A stretch of 64,000 bases of DNA from Paenibacillus phytohabitans. Lineage in GTDB: Bacteria; Bacillota; Bacilli; Paenibacillales; Paenibacillaceae. The translations under genes were made by a program, and so were the position numbers. Within the stretch, counting starts at the first letter, position 1. Every line of letters starts with the position of its first letter. Below the pieces are notes generated by a model that was not told the DNA's origin, ran no database searches, and saw only the letters and a list, made by a program, of their open reading frames with translations. The stretch spans positions 124,001 to 188,000 of the forward strand of contig NZ_WHOB01000012.1 in NCBI RefSeq assembly GCF_013141775.1. Direction: 5' to 3'. Shown here piece by piece: positions 1-9,546 of this stretch.

Positions 1-552
1 CTCATTTTCCTGGTGCGAAAGTTGAGTTACTAAGTTGTCGTTATTTTGTACTTCTTCAGCTAAGATTTCTCTAATGAACTTTTGAAATTTATAAAAAGAT
101 TGTATGTACTGTCTAATATATAATCTGATATCCAATTTATCTCCTTCTTCCTTTAATTCTTCCAATAATTTCTTCTTAAACTTACCATCGCTTTCTAAAT
201 CGTTAATTCTAATTATAGGTATAATTAAATGCTTAATTCTATTATCATCTGTTCTACTTGTTTTATGTGAAATAACATGAACTGGAAGTCCTCTATGTTG
301 AACAAAATTTCTCAGTGCTTCCATCACACGATACCCCAATACTGAATCATACTCTGAATTCATAAGCCTCTTGTACATATCAAGAATGTCAGGTTTATTA
401 TTACAAACTAGCTTCAGATCATGAGCAGTATGATATAAACAAGGAAGCAGCTGAACAGACTTTTTAAGTAAAACCCTGGAGTCAAAAGAAAGTTCTAAAC
501 TGAAAAATAAAGTTGTAGACTGACAATGCTTCATTAATCTGTAAAAACTCAT
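1..552 (-). CDS. 5' part of a HEPN-like protein, runs off the window
   Basis: Open frame of 184 codons from an ATG at 552 that continues past position 1, so the C-terminus is not seen. Residues 81-86 read RNFVQH, which fits the R-N-x3-H signature of HEPN ribonucleases; the surroundings are helical and charged. HEPN proteins are commonly toxins or antiphage RNases, and this one sits next to other defence-like genes. An in-frame TAA lies just before the ATG, and the sequence directly upstream is a repeat relic, so the true N-terminus may have been cut off. A second frame over the first 25 codons (DKYLNEFLQINEAL) also looks protein-like, which suggests a frameshift. No good ribosome site is visible. 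The fold assignment rests on one motif. Confidence 0.5.
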   Translation of the reverse strand, partial: MSFYRLMKHCQSTTLFFSLELSFDSRVLLKKSVQLLPCLYHTAHDLKLVCNNKPDILDMYKRLMNSEYDSVLGYRVMEALRNFVQHRGLPVHVISHKTSRTDDNRIKHLIIPIIRINDLESDGKFKKKLLEELKEEGDKLDIRLYIRQYIQSFYKFQKFIREILAEEVQNNDNLVTQLSHQENE

Positions 553-860
553 TTAGATATTTATCAAATCGGTAATAGTATCAAGTTCTTGGTCCCTGAA
601 ACAGAAAACCCGCTCTGGGCGCGGGCTCTTATGGGACTATGTTCTTGTTCATCGACACCGCCGACATTTATATGGCCGTATAATGATTTTAAGTGCTATA
701 AATGTTATTAGTGCTTACTTTCAAATACTAATTCTACTTTTATAGACTTTCAACATAATTTTGTCCACATAATCAGAGATAATTGTATGTGTTCGGATCA
801 ATATATCACATCAGCAATATTACCAAGTTCTTGTCCACCGACAACATAGTCTCTTTGCTT
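553..860. repeat. Relic A of a repeat-rich mobile-element end
   Basis: Starts with TTAGAT followed by ATCAAATCGG, the same junction as relics at 8551 and 18475. It then contains degenerate copies of an 18-bp unit (tcaagttcttggtcc at about 580-595, GGGACTATGTTCTTGTTC at 633-650, ccaagttcttgtcc near 825-840) and a GC-rich hairpin, CCCGCTCTGGGCGCGGG at 609-625, also found in relic B. Several oriented copies of a short repeat at one end is typical of IS21-family termini. No transposase gene remains, so the family is inferred. No gene is visible from 553 to 1097. Confidence 0.55.
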
Positions 861-877
861 GCCAACAGGCCATAAAA

Positions 878-902
878 AAACAACTCATCAATTGAGTTGT
901 TT
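878..902. terminator. Hairpin with A- and T-tracts on both sides
   Basis: AAACAACTCA and TGAGTTGTTT form a perfect 10-bp stem with a 5-nt loop, flanked by A7 on the left and T5 on the right, so it could work in both directions. It lies about 200 bp beyond the stop of the minus-strand kinase gene. A related, weaker hairpin sits at the equivalent place in relic B (18726-18751). Confidence 0.6.
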
Positions 903-1097
903 TTCAAATATTGTATTTTTTATAGAAGAACTTAGGCTAACTTATTCTTTGATTTTAGTATTAAGCTAAGTGTAATGGTAATTTTAACACCCGTAAACGA
1001 TGAATTCGCCGAAAAATGTTAGCTAAAGTCTTCTAGGTATCAATTCGAGATCCCCATTCAACCACTCATGTGTGAGCTTTCACATTTTTCATAAAAA

Positions 1098-2384
1098 TCA
1101 AGCGAAAGTGATATCCTTTTCTCCAGATAATGCGATGATCTTTCCTTGTTCTTCAATACTATTTCCAAAAATGGTATCCAAGTAGCTCATATCCTCTAAT
1201 TTTATCACAATCTCTTTCATTTGTTCAAGTTCTTCGTCCTCAATTTTACCGATATCCAGCAGATACTTTGGTTCAAGCTCGCCATCATTCCCTGATACAT
1301 TCTTTACCGTCAGCTTTTCCGGCTTGATCAGATAAATTGAATTTCCGCCCCCAGTGCCGCTAATCTCCAAGCATCCAGGTAATTGAGATGGCTTGCATGT
1401 TGAGATAGGAATATTCTTGATCTGTTTGCTGTTTAATGAATACAAACCGAGTAACTTCTCCAGAATCACTCTGATTGAATCCAAGCCCAAATAATATTCA
1501 TCGTCCGGTGTGAGCTCTCTTCTGATCTCGTTCCTAACTGTTTTTCTTTGTTCTTGGACTACTAATCTCTTGTCTCCGAGAATATACCGCCAACGTTCCA
1601 ATTCATCTAGTACGCGACTAATGATGGGTCTTCTGGACATGATAGGATCTGTCGATAACTCCAACACTTGATGAACACATTCTAATGTCTCCACATTAAA
1701 TTCGGAATGCTTAAGTCCGAAACTTTTAACTTTCTCATACTGTCCATCAAAGCAATACTCATCTTCTGTTAAGACAATCCAAATTAATTTGGCAAAAGAA
1801 TATACATCCGCCGGGCGATGGTCGTCTATTTCACGGACAAATCTCTTCATTTCCGGTGCAATAGTATTCCATGGTCCAACCTTCTCACCCTTTCTCGTAA
1901 GACGCTCAAAATCAGGGTGTCGCACGAGTCCGAAATCACTCAGGACAACTCGGTTGTTATACATGAGAATGTTATCGAGTTTAATATCTCGATGTGAGTA
2001 TCCTTCATTATGAAGGTTTTGCAGGGTCTTGCCAACTTCAGTGAGAATATCCATCTTTTCCATAATATTAGCCTTGCGCCCAAACAAATGTTGTTTTAAT
2101 GGGATTGCCAATGGCATTACATACCAGGGATCGTTACTTGACAAATTGTAATCGAAGATCGGCATAATTCCACCGTACTTACCTCCAAGTTCCACCATTG
2201 CTTGAACTTCTTTCTCGAAGCGTTGAAAGTTATGGTCTCGTGTTGTTCTAGGTTTTTTCAAAAATTTAGCAACCAGGGATTGCTCTCGCGGGGGCTTACA
2301 CACTATTTGAAACACAGCCCCGTTGCCGCCCCGACCAATAACGTTACCACGCGTGAAATTTAAACTTAGTCCCTTAAAAGTCAT
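1098..2384 (-). CDS. Ser/Thr protein kinase with a C-terminal domain of unknown role
   Basis: A 428-aa Hanks-type kinase. Visible motifs are the glycine loop GRGGNGAV (17-24), VAK lysine K40, helix C glutamate near E59, HRDIKLDN (131-138), DFG (150-152) and APE (176-178), so the catalytic set is intact. Residues from about 290 form an unrecognised domain with no membrane segment, unlike PknB-type cell-wall sensors. The start chosen is ATG 2384: its 11 nt overlap the end of the 1323-aa gene (ATGACTTTTAA), with AGAAGG six bases before it. An upstream start at 2471 is possible but lies inside the partner. The overlap implies translational coupling to the large protein. Phosphorylation of, or gating by, that partner is inference; no substrate is evident. 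Confidence 0.85.
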   Translation of the reverse strand: MTFKGLSLNFTRGNVIGRGGNGAVFQIVCKPPREQSLVAKFLKKPRTTRDHNFQRFEKEVQAMVELGGKYGGIMPIFDYNLSSNDPWYVMPLAIPLKQHLFGRKANIMEKMDILTEVGKTLQNLHNEGYSHRDIKLDNILMYNNRVVLSDFGLVRHPDFERLTRKGEKVGPWNTIAPEMKRFVREIDDHRPADVYSFAKLIWIVLTEDEYCFDGQYEKVKSFGLKHSEFNVETLECVHQVLELSTDPIMSRRPIISRVLDELERWRYILGDKRLVVQEQRKTVRNEIRRELTPDDEYYLGLDSIRVILEKLLGLYSLNSKQIKNIPISTCKPSQLPGCLEISGTGGGNSIYLIKPEKLTVKNVSGNDGELEPKYLLDIGKIEDEELEQMKEIVIKLEDMSYLDTIFGNSIEEQGKIIALSGEKDITFA

Positions 2385-5300
2385 ACGCGGCCTTCTCTCT
2401 GTCCAGTTCCGAGTCCCTTTTATAATATTCCGATATATCTTCGAGTTCTTTGGCCAAATGAGGATAATCAATTCTTAGCGTCCGAGCATAAGTTTCATAC
2501 ATTTTAGATAATTTCCGTTCCTCGTCGCCAGAGGATAAGTTGAAAACACCGCGACTATTCATCACTCCGATTTGAAAGCCCTTTCCGAGATCAGGTGTAT
2601 AAATTTCCTCGAATGTAGACCTGATTGCTTCATGAGGGAAATTACCATCCCTGCCTATTGGAGAATGAGCGAAGCATTCCCCTAGAATCTGACGACCGAT
2701 TGCTTCACGCTTAGCATGATCGATTAGATTGAGGTATGTTTTGGTCCACTCCTTCAATGCACTTACAGCGATATCTCCTTTATAATCCACACAAGGGCAA
2801 AACTTAACTTGCATAAGGATACTGTGTCCTTGACTCACCATCTGTTGTTGCTGCTCTGTTAGGGTTTCTTTATAATCCTTAGGCGAATCGGAAGGTTTAT
2901 AGACTAACTGAATGATTTGAGCTAACAATTCTGGATTGCTCTTCAGTTCCCGGACCAGAAATTGCGGCGTTGTCTGATGGATCAATAGATTGAAGAAGGC
3001 CCACTCCTGTCGTGCTGCTCGTCTAACTTGTTCCACATCAAGATAATCAGCCTCATACAACCGTTCGAATACTTTGACAATTAAGTAAACTAAGTGGGAA
3101 TCAGGATTGAATCGGCCGAGATCTTTAAGAATATTATCCAATACTTGAAGGTGCTTTAAGTGATTAGAGCGAAATTGTCGATGAAGCATCTCAAGCGCAG
3201 CACTGTGATTGCGATATTCCAGAAATCTGTTCCAGACTTCCTCCTGCATGGCGGGGTTCTCTATAGAATAGAACCCAGGTACGCTTTCCCAGTAATGCCT
3301 AACCACCCCTGGAGGAGTATCCTTTAAGAGCTTCAAAAAGGCTTCATCCAATTTTGCTAATCGTAATAAACCGGCTGACCAAATCTCATCAAACTGGATC
3401 TTTTCTAGAGCTTTTTGAATAACCTCTAATCCATGCTTTTGATAAAGTGTACCTACATACGCCTGTAGAATTGTTCGTTGATGTTCACGTGTCATCGATT
3501 CAATAAATTCATCATTCCATTTGAACTCATGAACTTCACTTGCCATGATTCTACCAATGTCAGTTAGTCCCAATAAGTTCGAATTCGGAATCTTGGATAA
3601 AAGGTTTTGCAATCCTAACTGCGGAATTTTCAGTATTCTAAGAAGAGCCTCACGTCTTGCGTCATGCAATTGAACCCGTTCATTATCAAAATCTTGCGCG
3701 TTGTCGCGATACGAAACAGGATGAAGAGGATGCCACTGATCAGAAGTGAACAAATGTATTTCCTCGTAGATCGGATTATCGAAATGAATGACATCAAATA
3801 CGTTATGCTCGATCTGTGACAAAGCATTCTCATCGACTGCCCATTTCGCATCCCGAAAATACCGATGCTGGTAGAGGAGATCTCGAATAATTTCCTTGAA
3901 GGTATGCTTCTCCTTGTCCGACTGGCAACGATTAATTACCTTGACAACACCTTGTATCACCTCGTTCTCCAATTGAAGTTCGAAAAAGAAGAACTTTTCA
4001 AAAAGAACACCCCATCGATCCAGGTCTTCCCCCGCTTCATTGATAGCTATTTGGGTGTAGTCACGAAAGGTTTGCAAGATATCGTTGGTGTAGTTCACTT
4101 TATATCGGATTTGATATGGCCGGTAATTAGGGGTGCACATGTTAGTTTGAATATGGCTTGGCGCGCGATCTGGCAATAACGCCTTGATCAAATCCCATCC
4201 AATATCACTCTGCTTCACTACGGATCTGGTCAACCGTATTTTGTCCTCTAACGATAAGTTGAGTTCTTGTCGCCAAGCTGACAAAGCTTGTGTTAGTGTG
4301 GACATCGGGCTATTAGAGATCTTATAGTTAATTCGCTTCTCCGCCAGCTTAGTCAAGATTCTCACTGCTTGCGGAGCTGTCTCCTCGAAGCACAGCGTTT
4401 TCTCTAACGCCCACAAAATATTTGTATAGTAATTACGCGACCAAAGCCCGTCTCCATTCTCGTTGAACAGCGACCACAAAGGTGAATCCGGATTTGAAAC
4501 TTCACGTTCAATCACCTTTAATGTTACTTGTGGCGCGGCTTCTGCTAGATCTGGGACGAGTCCAGATATAGCGAACCATTGTTCCTTCTTATCGAGCTGA
4601 CCGAAAACGTCCAGAACGATCTCGTTAACAAAATCTTGTGAAGACATTGGCCAAAGCGTTGGATGATCGTTGATTCGGTCGGCCAGCATAATCAATGAAC
4701 GGATAAGACCTTGTTTCATCGTATCGGAATACATGGGACGCTCTGTTAACACAGCCGCTTGGTAGTGTCTATCTATAGGAAGTTTAAATCCTGAAGGTAC
4801 TTCGCCTAATACTTCGAGCAAAAGTTCCCGGAATTTCTGAATCTGTTCCGAGTCGATTTCCTTAAGCAGCACTTCCCAGGCTTCCTCCACATTTGCTAAT
4901 CTCCAAGTTATCGAGGTTCTGTCAGGAAAGTGAAGCAAGAAGGGATCCTCATTATTCACGACTGTCCCCAGTTGCTTAATATACTTTTCATAGTCGACTG
5001 ATGCCAAACGGGCAACTATCATTTGATCCCCTAAGTTGTTTGTCCAAGCTCCTATTAACAACGCAGGTACGAAGTTCGGATTTTTTTGTGCTTCCCAGCC
5101 AGGCTCTCCACTCTTCCCTTTGAATACTCTCCTTTTGAACCCAGCATAAAGTCCGTTTGTCCGTTCGACAAGCTCAGAGGCTAACTTAATATCAATGTTG
5201 CCAGAATCCCGCAACTTAGAAAGCATGTTGCCAAGCTTTCGCTTTTTCAGTTCAATTAGGGGCTTCTTGCCGATAAAGTCAGCCTCTCCATAGACAACTA

Positions 5301-6345
5301 CCATGCGATTTTCTGGAATTGGTTCGACTAGAGATGCGTTGAAATCGGGGATTAGTAGTTTGCCTTTACAAGTCCCTTTCATCCTTTTCCAATCTTCCAG
5401 CGACCGAACAATCACTGTATTTATCTTGTGGTCCTTTTCAATCCATCCTATAATATAAAGCAAGTAATAAAGTGTTTCTTCCCGAGTCTTACCTTTAACA
5501 TAGATCACGTCTTGGCTCTGATCGGACAATTTGTCAATTACTTGCTTCTCAAAATCATGCTCCTCATAATTAAAGAATGTGAGGTCGATGGTTGGTTCTG
5601 TACTTCCCCTCAACTCACTATTAATGTCGTCAATCGTGAAGAATCCGTTATCCCGAGATATCATCATGGACTCTATTTCCCTCTTGACGCTTTGAGTTAG
5701 TCTCATTGGTGAAACGGTACTGTTCATATACTGTGCGAACTCTTTCGAATCGCTCATAACACGATTCTTATACGCTTCATATGTCTTTCTAATCTCATTG
5801 ATCATTTTTTCTCTGAATGATTCTTCACCGTCCTCCTCCACCTCGATCACTCGAAGGATAGCCGCCAAAAGGTCATCCCAATAACTCTCGTGGTCCAGTT
5901 CCCATTTGTCTAGGTAGTTCTGCACTTGCTGCTCCTCGCGTTTCTCGTCCCTCTTATGTAGTTTCTCCTGTTCTTCCTTCGTCAGTTTGTTCACGTGCCA
6001 TCGGGCATAAAAACGTTCCTCGTCAGAAAGAAGCACTGCGATCGCTTGCATGACAGCCATACGGGCTAAAGCATAATCGATAAATCGACATCTCTCATAA
6101 GTGTCTACTGCTTGAACTTCTATGTCCCGCTGGTTCATATTTTTTAATATTTGTTTAACTGTTGACGGTACACCGCTACCCAAAACTGTAAAAACCGTCG
6201 CTATATCGCCCCCGACTCCAGTGAAAGTTAGTGCTGCTGTGGTTACCGTTAGGCCGGCGAGCCAAGCAGCTCGGTCCTGGAATGCTTCCTCTCCTTTAGC
6301 ATATTTGATCAAGTCTTTCAAATTGCTCTTAATCGGATCAATCAT
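2374..6345 (-). CDS. 1323-aa protein with degenerate STAND-like P-loop, partner of the kinase
   Basis: I do not recognise the family. Residues 25-60 form two hydrophobic, glycine-rich segments that could contact membrane. Residues 120-200 are highly charged and probably coiled. At 279-290 DVIYVKGKTREE resembles a Walker A loop that has lost its first glycine; GKLLIPDFNA (328-337) and RMVVVYGEAD (347-356) sit where Walker B and sensor strands would be. The rest, from about 450 to 1323, is helical and leucine-rich, like an ARM/TPR-type array. This order (possible effector, NTPase-like core, repeat sensor) resembles STAND immune proteins, but that is inference. AAAGGAGG seven bases before the ATG supports the start. 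It is first in a two-gene unit with the kinase. Confidence 0.7.
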   Translation of the reverse strand: MIDPIKSNLKDLIKYAKGEEAFQDRAAWLAGLTVTTAALTFTGVGGDIATVFTVLGSGVPSTVKQILKNMNQRDIEVQAVDTYERCRFIDYALARMAVMQAIAVLLSDEERFYARWHVNKLTKEEQEKLHKRDEKREEQQVQNYLDKWELDHESYWDDLLAAILRVIEVEEDGEESFREKMINEIRKTYEAYKNRVMSDSKEFAQYMNSTVSPMRLTQSVKREIESMMISRDNGFFTIDDINSELRGSTEPTIDLTFFNYEEHDFEKQVIDKLSDQSQDVIYVKGKTREETLYYLLYIIGWIEKDHKINTVIVRSLEDWKRMKGTCKGKLLIPDFNASLVEPIPENRMVVVYGEADFIGKKPLIELKKRKLGNMLSKLRDSGNIDIKLASELVERTNGLYAGFKRRVFKGKSGEPGWEAQKNPNFVPALLIGAWTNNLGDQMIVARLASVDYEKYIKQLGTVVNNEDPFLLHFPDRTSITWRLANVEEAWEVLLKEIDSEQIQKFRELLLEVLGEVPSGFKLPIDRHYQAAVLTERPMYSDTMKQGLIRSLIMLADRINDHPTLWPMSSQDFVNEIVLDVFGQLDKKEQWFAISGLVPDLAEAAPQVTLKVIEREVSNPDSPLWSLFNENGDGLWSRNYYTNILWALEKTLCFEETAPQAVRILTKLAEKRINYKISNSPMSTLTQALSAWRQELNLSLEDKIRLTRSVVKQSDIGWDLIKALLPDRAPSHIQTNMCTPNYRPYQIRYKVNYTNDILQTFRDYTQIAINEAGEDLDRWGVLFEKFFFFELQLENEVIQGVVKVINRCQSDKEKHTFKEIIRDLLYQHRYFRDAKWAVDENALSQIEHNVFDVIHFDNPIYEEIHLFTSDQWHPLHPVSYRDNAQDFDNERVQLHDARREALLRILKIPQLGLQNLLSKIPNSNLLGLTDIGRIMASEVHEFKWNDEFIESMTREHQRTILQAYVGTLYQKHGLEVIQKALEKIQFDEIWSAGLLRLAKLDEAFLKLLKDTPPGVVRHYWESVPGFYSIENPAMQEEVWNRFLEYRNHSAALEMLHRQFRSNHLKHLQVLDNILKDLGRFNPDSHLVYLIVKVFERLYEADYLDVEQVRRAARQEWAFFNLLIHQTTPQFLVRELKSNPELLAQIIQLVYKPSDSPKDYKETLTEQQQQMVSQGHSILMQVKFCPCVDYKGDIAVSALKEWTKTYLNLIDHAKREAIGRQILGECFAHSPIGRDGNFPHEAIRSTFEEIYTPDLGKGFQIGVMNSRGVFNLSSGDEERKLSKMYETYARTLRIDYPHLAKELEDISEYYKRDSELDREKAAYDF

Positions 6346-6612
6346 CGATGTTCCTCCTTTAAGATGTATCCTAATACAAAAATGGGAAATTAATTAACTT
6401 CGCCATTTGACATCTCTCATATTAGTTTTTAAGTAAGATTTAATAGGTTAATGCGCCTCTCCTAAATATTACTTCCATTTGAGTAAGTAACACACAACAT
6501 CCCAAGAAGCCTGAATGCATTGATTACGTAAATTAATATAAATCATAACACGGATAATAATATTCAACTATAATAACCTCATCTAGTGAATGGTTGAATG
6601 GAATTAATCGCC

Positions 6613-6845
6613 TCAGGATCCGTTAATTGCAAAGGACAATCCTAAGATCGACTTTAATTCTTTCGGTACAGAAGGCGTTCCTCTTATTTCATCTGTATGT
6701 ACACTTGATCTGCAAATTACAAGGCATTGGATGAAATGGTTTATTGTTGTCCATATGGCTGTCCGTTCCTTCAATGCATCCTCGGAAATAAATCCCCCAA
6801 TCGTCCCAATACTATCATAAATACCAGATAGGTTTAGGATACTAG
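6613..6845 (-). pseudogene. Unrecognised gene remnant interrupted by the IS element
   Basis: The minus strand from 6845 to a stop at 6613 reads as believable protein (for example IYDSIGTIGGFISEDAL, then a helix with Cys residues). The other side of the insertion continues at 7803-7733 with AKWLTHTITNIWGNTIV, but in a frame one base off and with stop codons further upstream. The simplest reading is one gene that was split by the IS and then decayed. No family is recognised. The remaining stretch 6346-6612 shows no gene. Confidence 0.35.
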
Positions 6846-7732
6846 GGCGTGTCTGAAAACTAGGTATTGCTTCAAAAGCATAATCGTAGCATAATTTTAC
6901 AAGAATGAAATCACGAGGGGATTGTAAAAGGATGCTAAGACGCCACGAAATCAACGACCAGGACTGGGAACGGATACAACATCTATTGCCGCCCGAAAAC
7001 ACAGGGGAAGGCAGACCCTCGAAGCCCAATCGAGTGATGCTAAATGGAATGCTTTAGAAAGTAAAAACAGGCGCTCCTTGGCGTGATTTGCCTGAACGTT
7101 TCCGTCCTTAGAAAACCGTGTATTCTCGCTTCCGTTTGTGGAGCGATGATGACCTTTTTCAAAAGGTGTTTGAGTCCTTGACTCGCGATGCAGACTTGCA
7201 GGATGTCTCTCTGCACCTCCTGTAAAGTTCATCAGCACGCAGCGGGGGATAAAAAGGGGCCGAAAACGCCGAAACCAACCAAAACATCGGACTTTCCCGA
7301 GGAGGGCGAAATACCAAAATCCACGCTGTAGTGGACGCGCTGGGTAATCCGATTCGCCTGTTTTTGACGCCTGGTAATATCCATGACTCTACGGTAGCGA
7401 CCCACGTCCTCTCTGGCGTAGCCTTATCCGAAAGCGCTGTTTTAGCCGATAAAGCCTATGGAACCTTGGACATTCGAACGTATATCGAATCCCAAAATGC
7501 CACGTTCTGCATCCCGCCCAAGTCCAATGCGAAAGATCCTTGGGCCTGTGATTTTTACCATTATAAAGAACGCCATGTGGTGGAATGTTTTCTTAACAAA
7601 CTCAAACAATTCCGTGGGATCGCCACACGCTATGACAAGCTTTTCCGAAACTTTTTGAGCTTTGCTTTTCTGGCTTCTGTGATGATTTTGTTGAAGTAAC
7701 CCCATTAAGATTAGTTTTCAGACACGCCCTAG
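6842..7732 (+). mobile_element. Inactive IS5-family (IS427-like) insertion sequence
   Basis: The element spans 6846-7728 (883 bp). Left end GGCGTGTCTGAAAACTA (6846-6862) is matched perfectly by the inverted right end (7712-7728). CTAG at 6842-6845 and 7729-7732 is the target duplication and fits the YTAR target of the IS427 group. The transposase inside carries stop codons, so the copy cannot move unaided. It inserted into a gene remnant on the minus strand. Confidence 0.85.
6932..7699 (+). pseudogene. Two-part IS5-family DDE transposase, broken by stops
   Basis: Reading from ATG 6932, the first part matches the N-terminal IS427 domain (LRRHEINDQDWERIQ, then GAPWRDLPERF), but TAG stands where tryptophan is expected twice (after GML and after RFRP). 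The second part, from about 7280 (GLSRGGRNTKIH), runs to the stop at 7699 and keeps the catalytic core: VDALGNPIR, DKAYG, and the terminal ERHVVECFLNKLKQFR. This group normally makes the full protein by frameshifting between two ORFs; here at least two nonsense changes prevent that. Confidence 0.85.
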
Positions 7733-7886
7733 TCTGTCTCATTAGTGACAATGGTGTTACCCCAGATATTTGTAATCGTATGTGTTAACCATTTAGCATC
7801 ATGTTAGTACGAGTTTTCACATCGCCATGTCTGTTGAGTTGCATGTTATTTCACCTTCTTCCGAACAAACCAAAGGTCTAATATAC

Positions 7887-7920
7887 AAAGAGAACGAAGC
7901 ACATCTACCTCGTTCTCTTT
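7887..7920. terminator. Hairpin terminator
   Basis: AAAGAGAACGA (7887-7897) pairs with TCGTTCTCTTT (7910-7920), an 11-bp perfect stem with a 12-nt loop, followed by a T-rich tail. No intact gene ends nearby; it probably belonged to a lost neighbour. Confidence 0.5.
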
Positions 7921-8550
7921 TGTGTTCCTTTTACTTTTCTGGATAATGTATGTCCTTCGCTGATGATGCTCCAACTGCATGGTCAGTTTGTGCTTATTTA
8001 TGATACGGTTCCCCCGATTGATCTTCGTAGCCTACTAAAACTGCTCCGCCAGCATTAGCCGTATGACTGATGTTGCAGGGATGTCGATTGAGAGATCCCT
8101 AAAGCTCCATAGGTTTCCATCAATTAGCAAACTCAAATCAGTTCTCTCGCTTATTCGAACAGTTGTCTAGGTATGGATATAGTGATATCGGATCCGTCAG
8201 CACCGTTGACCTTGCCAACTTTACTCGAAAGCAGCTAGGACACGAAAGTGCAACAGTCGGCCCGCTGGCAGGTTGTCGTCCTTGTTACCTTCATCCGGAA
8301 ACTACCAGGAGTGCTGAATTGCAACTGCAATTCCAGTGCCGGTGTTGCTGTCCGCATTTATACCTTCGACCAGTGAGAATTCCATCGTCTTATTCAGTCC
8401 AGTGTGGTATTAGCACTGTCGTCGTCAGCACTCACTTCCTGTAAAGTTGGGCGGGGAGGAAGCGGTAGCGTTTGAGCTGGTGAGTTTAATGTTATGCTTC
8501 CATTTCCAGTTTTCACAATCGAAATTGAGGTGCCCAGCCAACTGCTTTCA
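7921..8550. other. Decayed intergenic stretch with a trace of coding sequence
   Basis: No intact gene. On the minus strand, 8370-8305 reads VEGINADSNTGTGIAVAIQ and nearby about 8190-8230 reads KVNGADGSDI, both in the style of bacterial surface or adhesin repeats, but the frames are broken by stops and shifts. A plus-strand frame at 8163-8444 is rich in Cys/Arg and looks like antisense of this remnant. I do not assign a function. Confidence 0.25.
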
Positions 8551-8600
8551 TTAGATGTTCATCAAATCGGCAATAGTACCATGTTCTTTTCCATTTTCGG
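8551..8600. repeat. Relic C, short copy of the repeat-element end
   Basis: TTAGATGTTCATCAAATCGG begins this copy, followed by CAATAGTACCATGTTCTT, the first repeat unit of relic B. It then drifts (tttccattttcggc) and stops. Only the outer end is left, immediately downstream of the AbiH-like gene. Confidence 0.55.
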
Positions 8601-8621
8601 CTAAGGCTTGCAGCTGATTGA

Positions 8622-9542
8622 TTACAAATCGTAGAACTCGTCCGATTGTCTCATTTCAATCCGATCAGGGTTAATTCCACATTCAAGCAAACTATTATAC
8701 ATAGCTTGCTTCTCACCTTCCCAATAATAATAAACTATCCACTTAGCCTGCTCCTGTGAAAGCTCATCTATACTGCTGAAATAAGGAAGATCCACACCGG
8801 CGATAGAATGACCGATAGAGATAATTTCATCGATACATTTCCCTCGTAATCTATCCAGTTTGTACATATAGTCTTTTATGTTCTTATAGGTCTCCTCGTA
8901 ATAACGTTGAATTGCCCCACAGATGCTCAACAGTTTTTCATCAAACTTCTCTTCTGCTTCACCTGCTTGTTCTTGGATCTCTTCCATTCTTGTAATATTA
9001 CCATGCCCCAATATCGGGTCATCACCGAATGGACCATTATTCAATGACCCATGGATGTGTACAATGTCTATATCGTCAATTCCATAGACTTCTTCCAATA
9101 CAGCTGTATAGTTGAAAGTCAAGTACAATGCGTTTTCAAATGAAAGATTAAATGATGTTTTCTGTTGCACATCTTTGAGATCAATAGTAGCAACCCATTC
9201 TTTTAAATATACGGTCAACCGCTCAATGTACTTATATTCTTCTTCAAAATATTGGTCTAAGGTGTCTTTGATGCCGAAATCCCCGCTCTCAAGCCCCATA
9301 TCCATTTGCACAGCGTTCTCAATGATTTCAATTGTATCAATATTAGCGAGATTGGTTTCTAAGTCATTCCATAGCATGGCTTTCTTTGCGTCATCATCAT
9401 ATCCAGGGTAAATTTCATAATGACTCTCAAAATCGTAAAGGAATTCAGGATATTTGACTTTTAAAAATTCTCGGAAGCTCCAATAGCTTGTCGGCAAACG
9501 ATGCCCTTGATCAAATCCATTACCAATAATAAATAATTTCAT
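8622..9542 (-). CDS. AbiH-family abortive-infection protein
   Basis: A 306-aa protein with the AbiH family's N-terminal signature KLFIIGNGFDQGH (2-14), an FNYT...LEEVYG segment near 145-160 and an HIHG motif near 170-173. AbiH of Lactococcus gives phage resistance by abortive infection; the mechanism is not settled. The N-terminal loop resembles a nucleotide-binding Rossmann start (GNGFD). ATG 9542 is chosen because the motif starts at once; an ATG at 9566 would add eight poor residues and overlap the preceding 33-codon ORF. It is the last gene of a minus-strand run that includes a helicase and a GHKL ATPase. No frame damage is visible. Confidence 0.85.
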   Translation of the reverse strand: MKLFIIGNGFDQGHRLPTSYWSFREFLKVKYPEFLYDFESHYEIYPGYDDDAKKAMLWNDLETNLANIDTIEIIENAVQMDMGLESGDFGIKDTLDQYFEEEYKYIERLTVYLKEWVATIDLKDVQQKTSFNLSFENALYLTFNYTAVLEEVYGIDDIDIVHIHGSLNNGPFGDDPILGHGNITRMEEIQEQAGEAEEKFDEKLLSICGAIQRYYEETYKNIKDYMYKLDRLRGKCIDEIISIGHSIAGVDLPYFSSIDELSQEQAKWIVYYYWEGEKQAMYNSLLECGINPDRIEMRQSDEFYDL

Positions 9543-9546
9543 TCTT

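Noticed and set aside
8163..8444. 93-codon plus-strand frame rich in Cys and Arg
   Set aside because: Composition is not protein-like, and the opposite strand carries traces of a more believable decayed gene.
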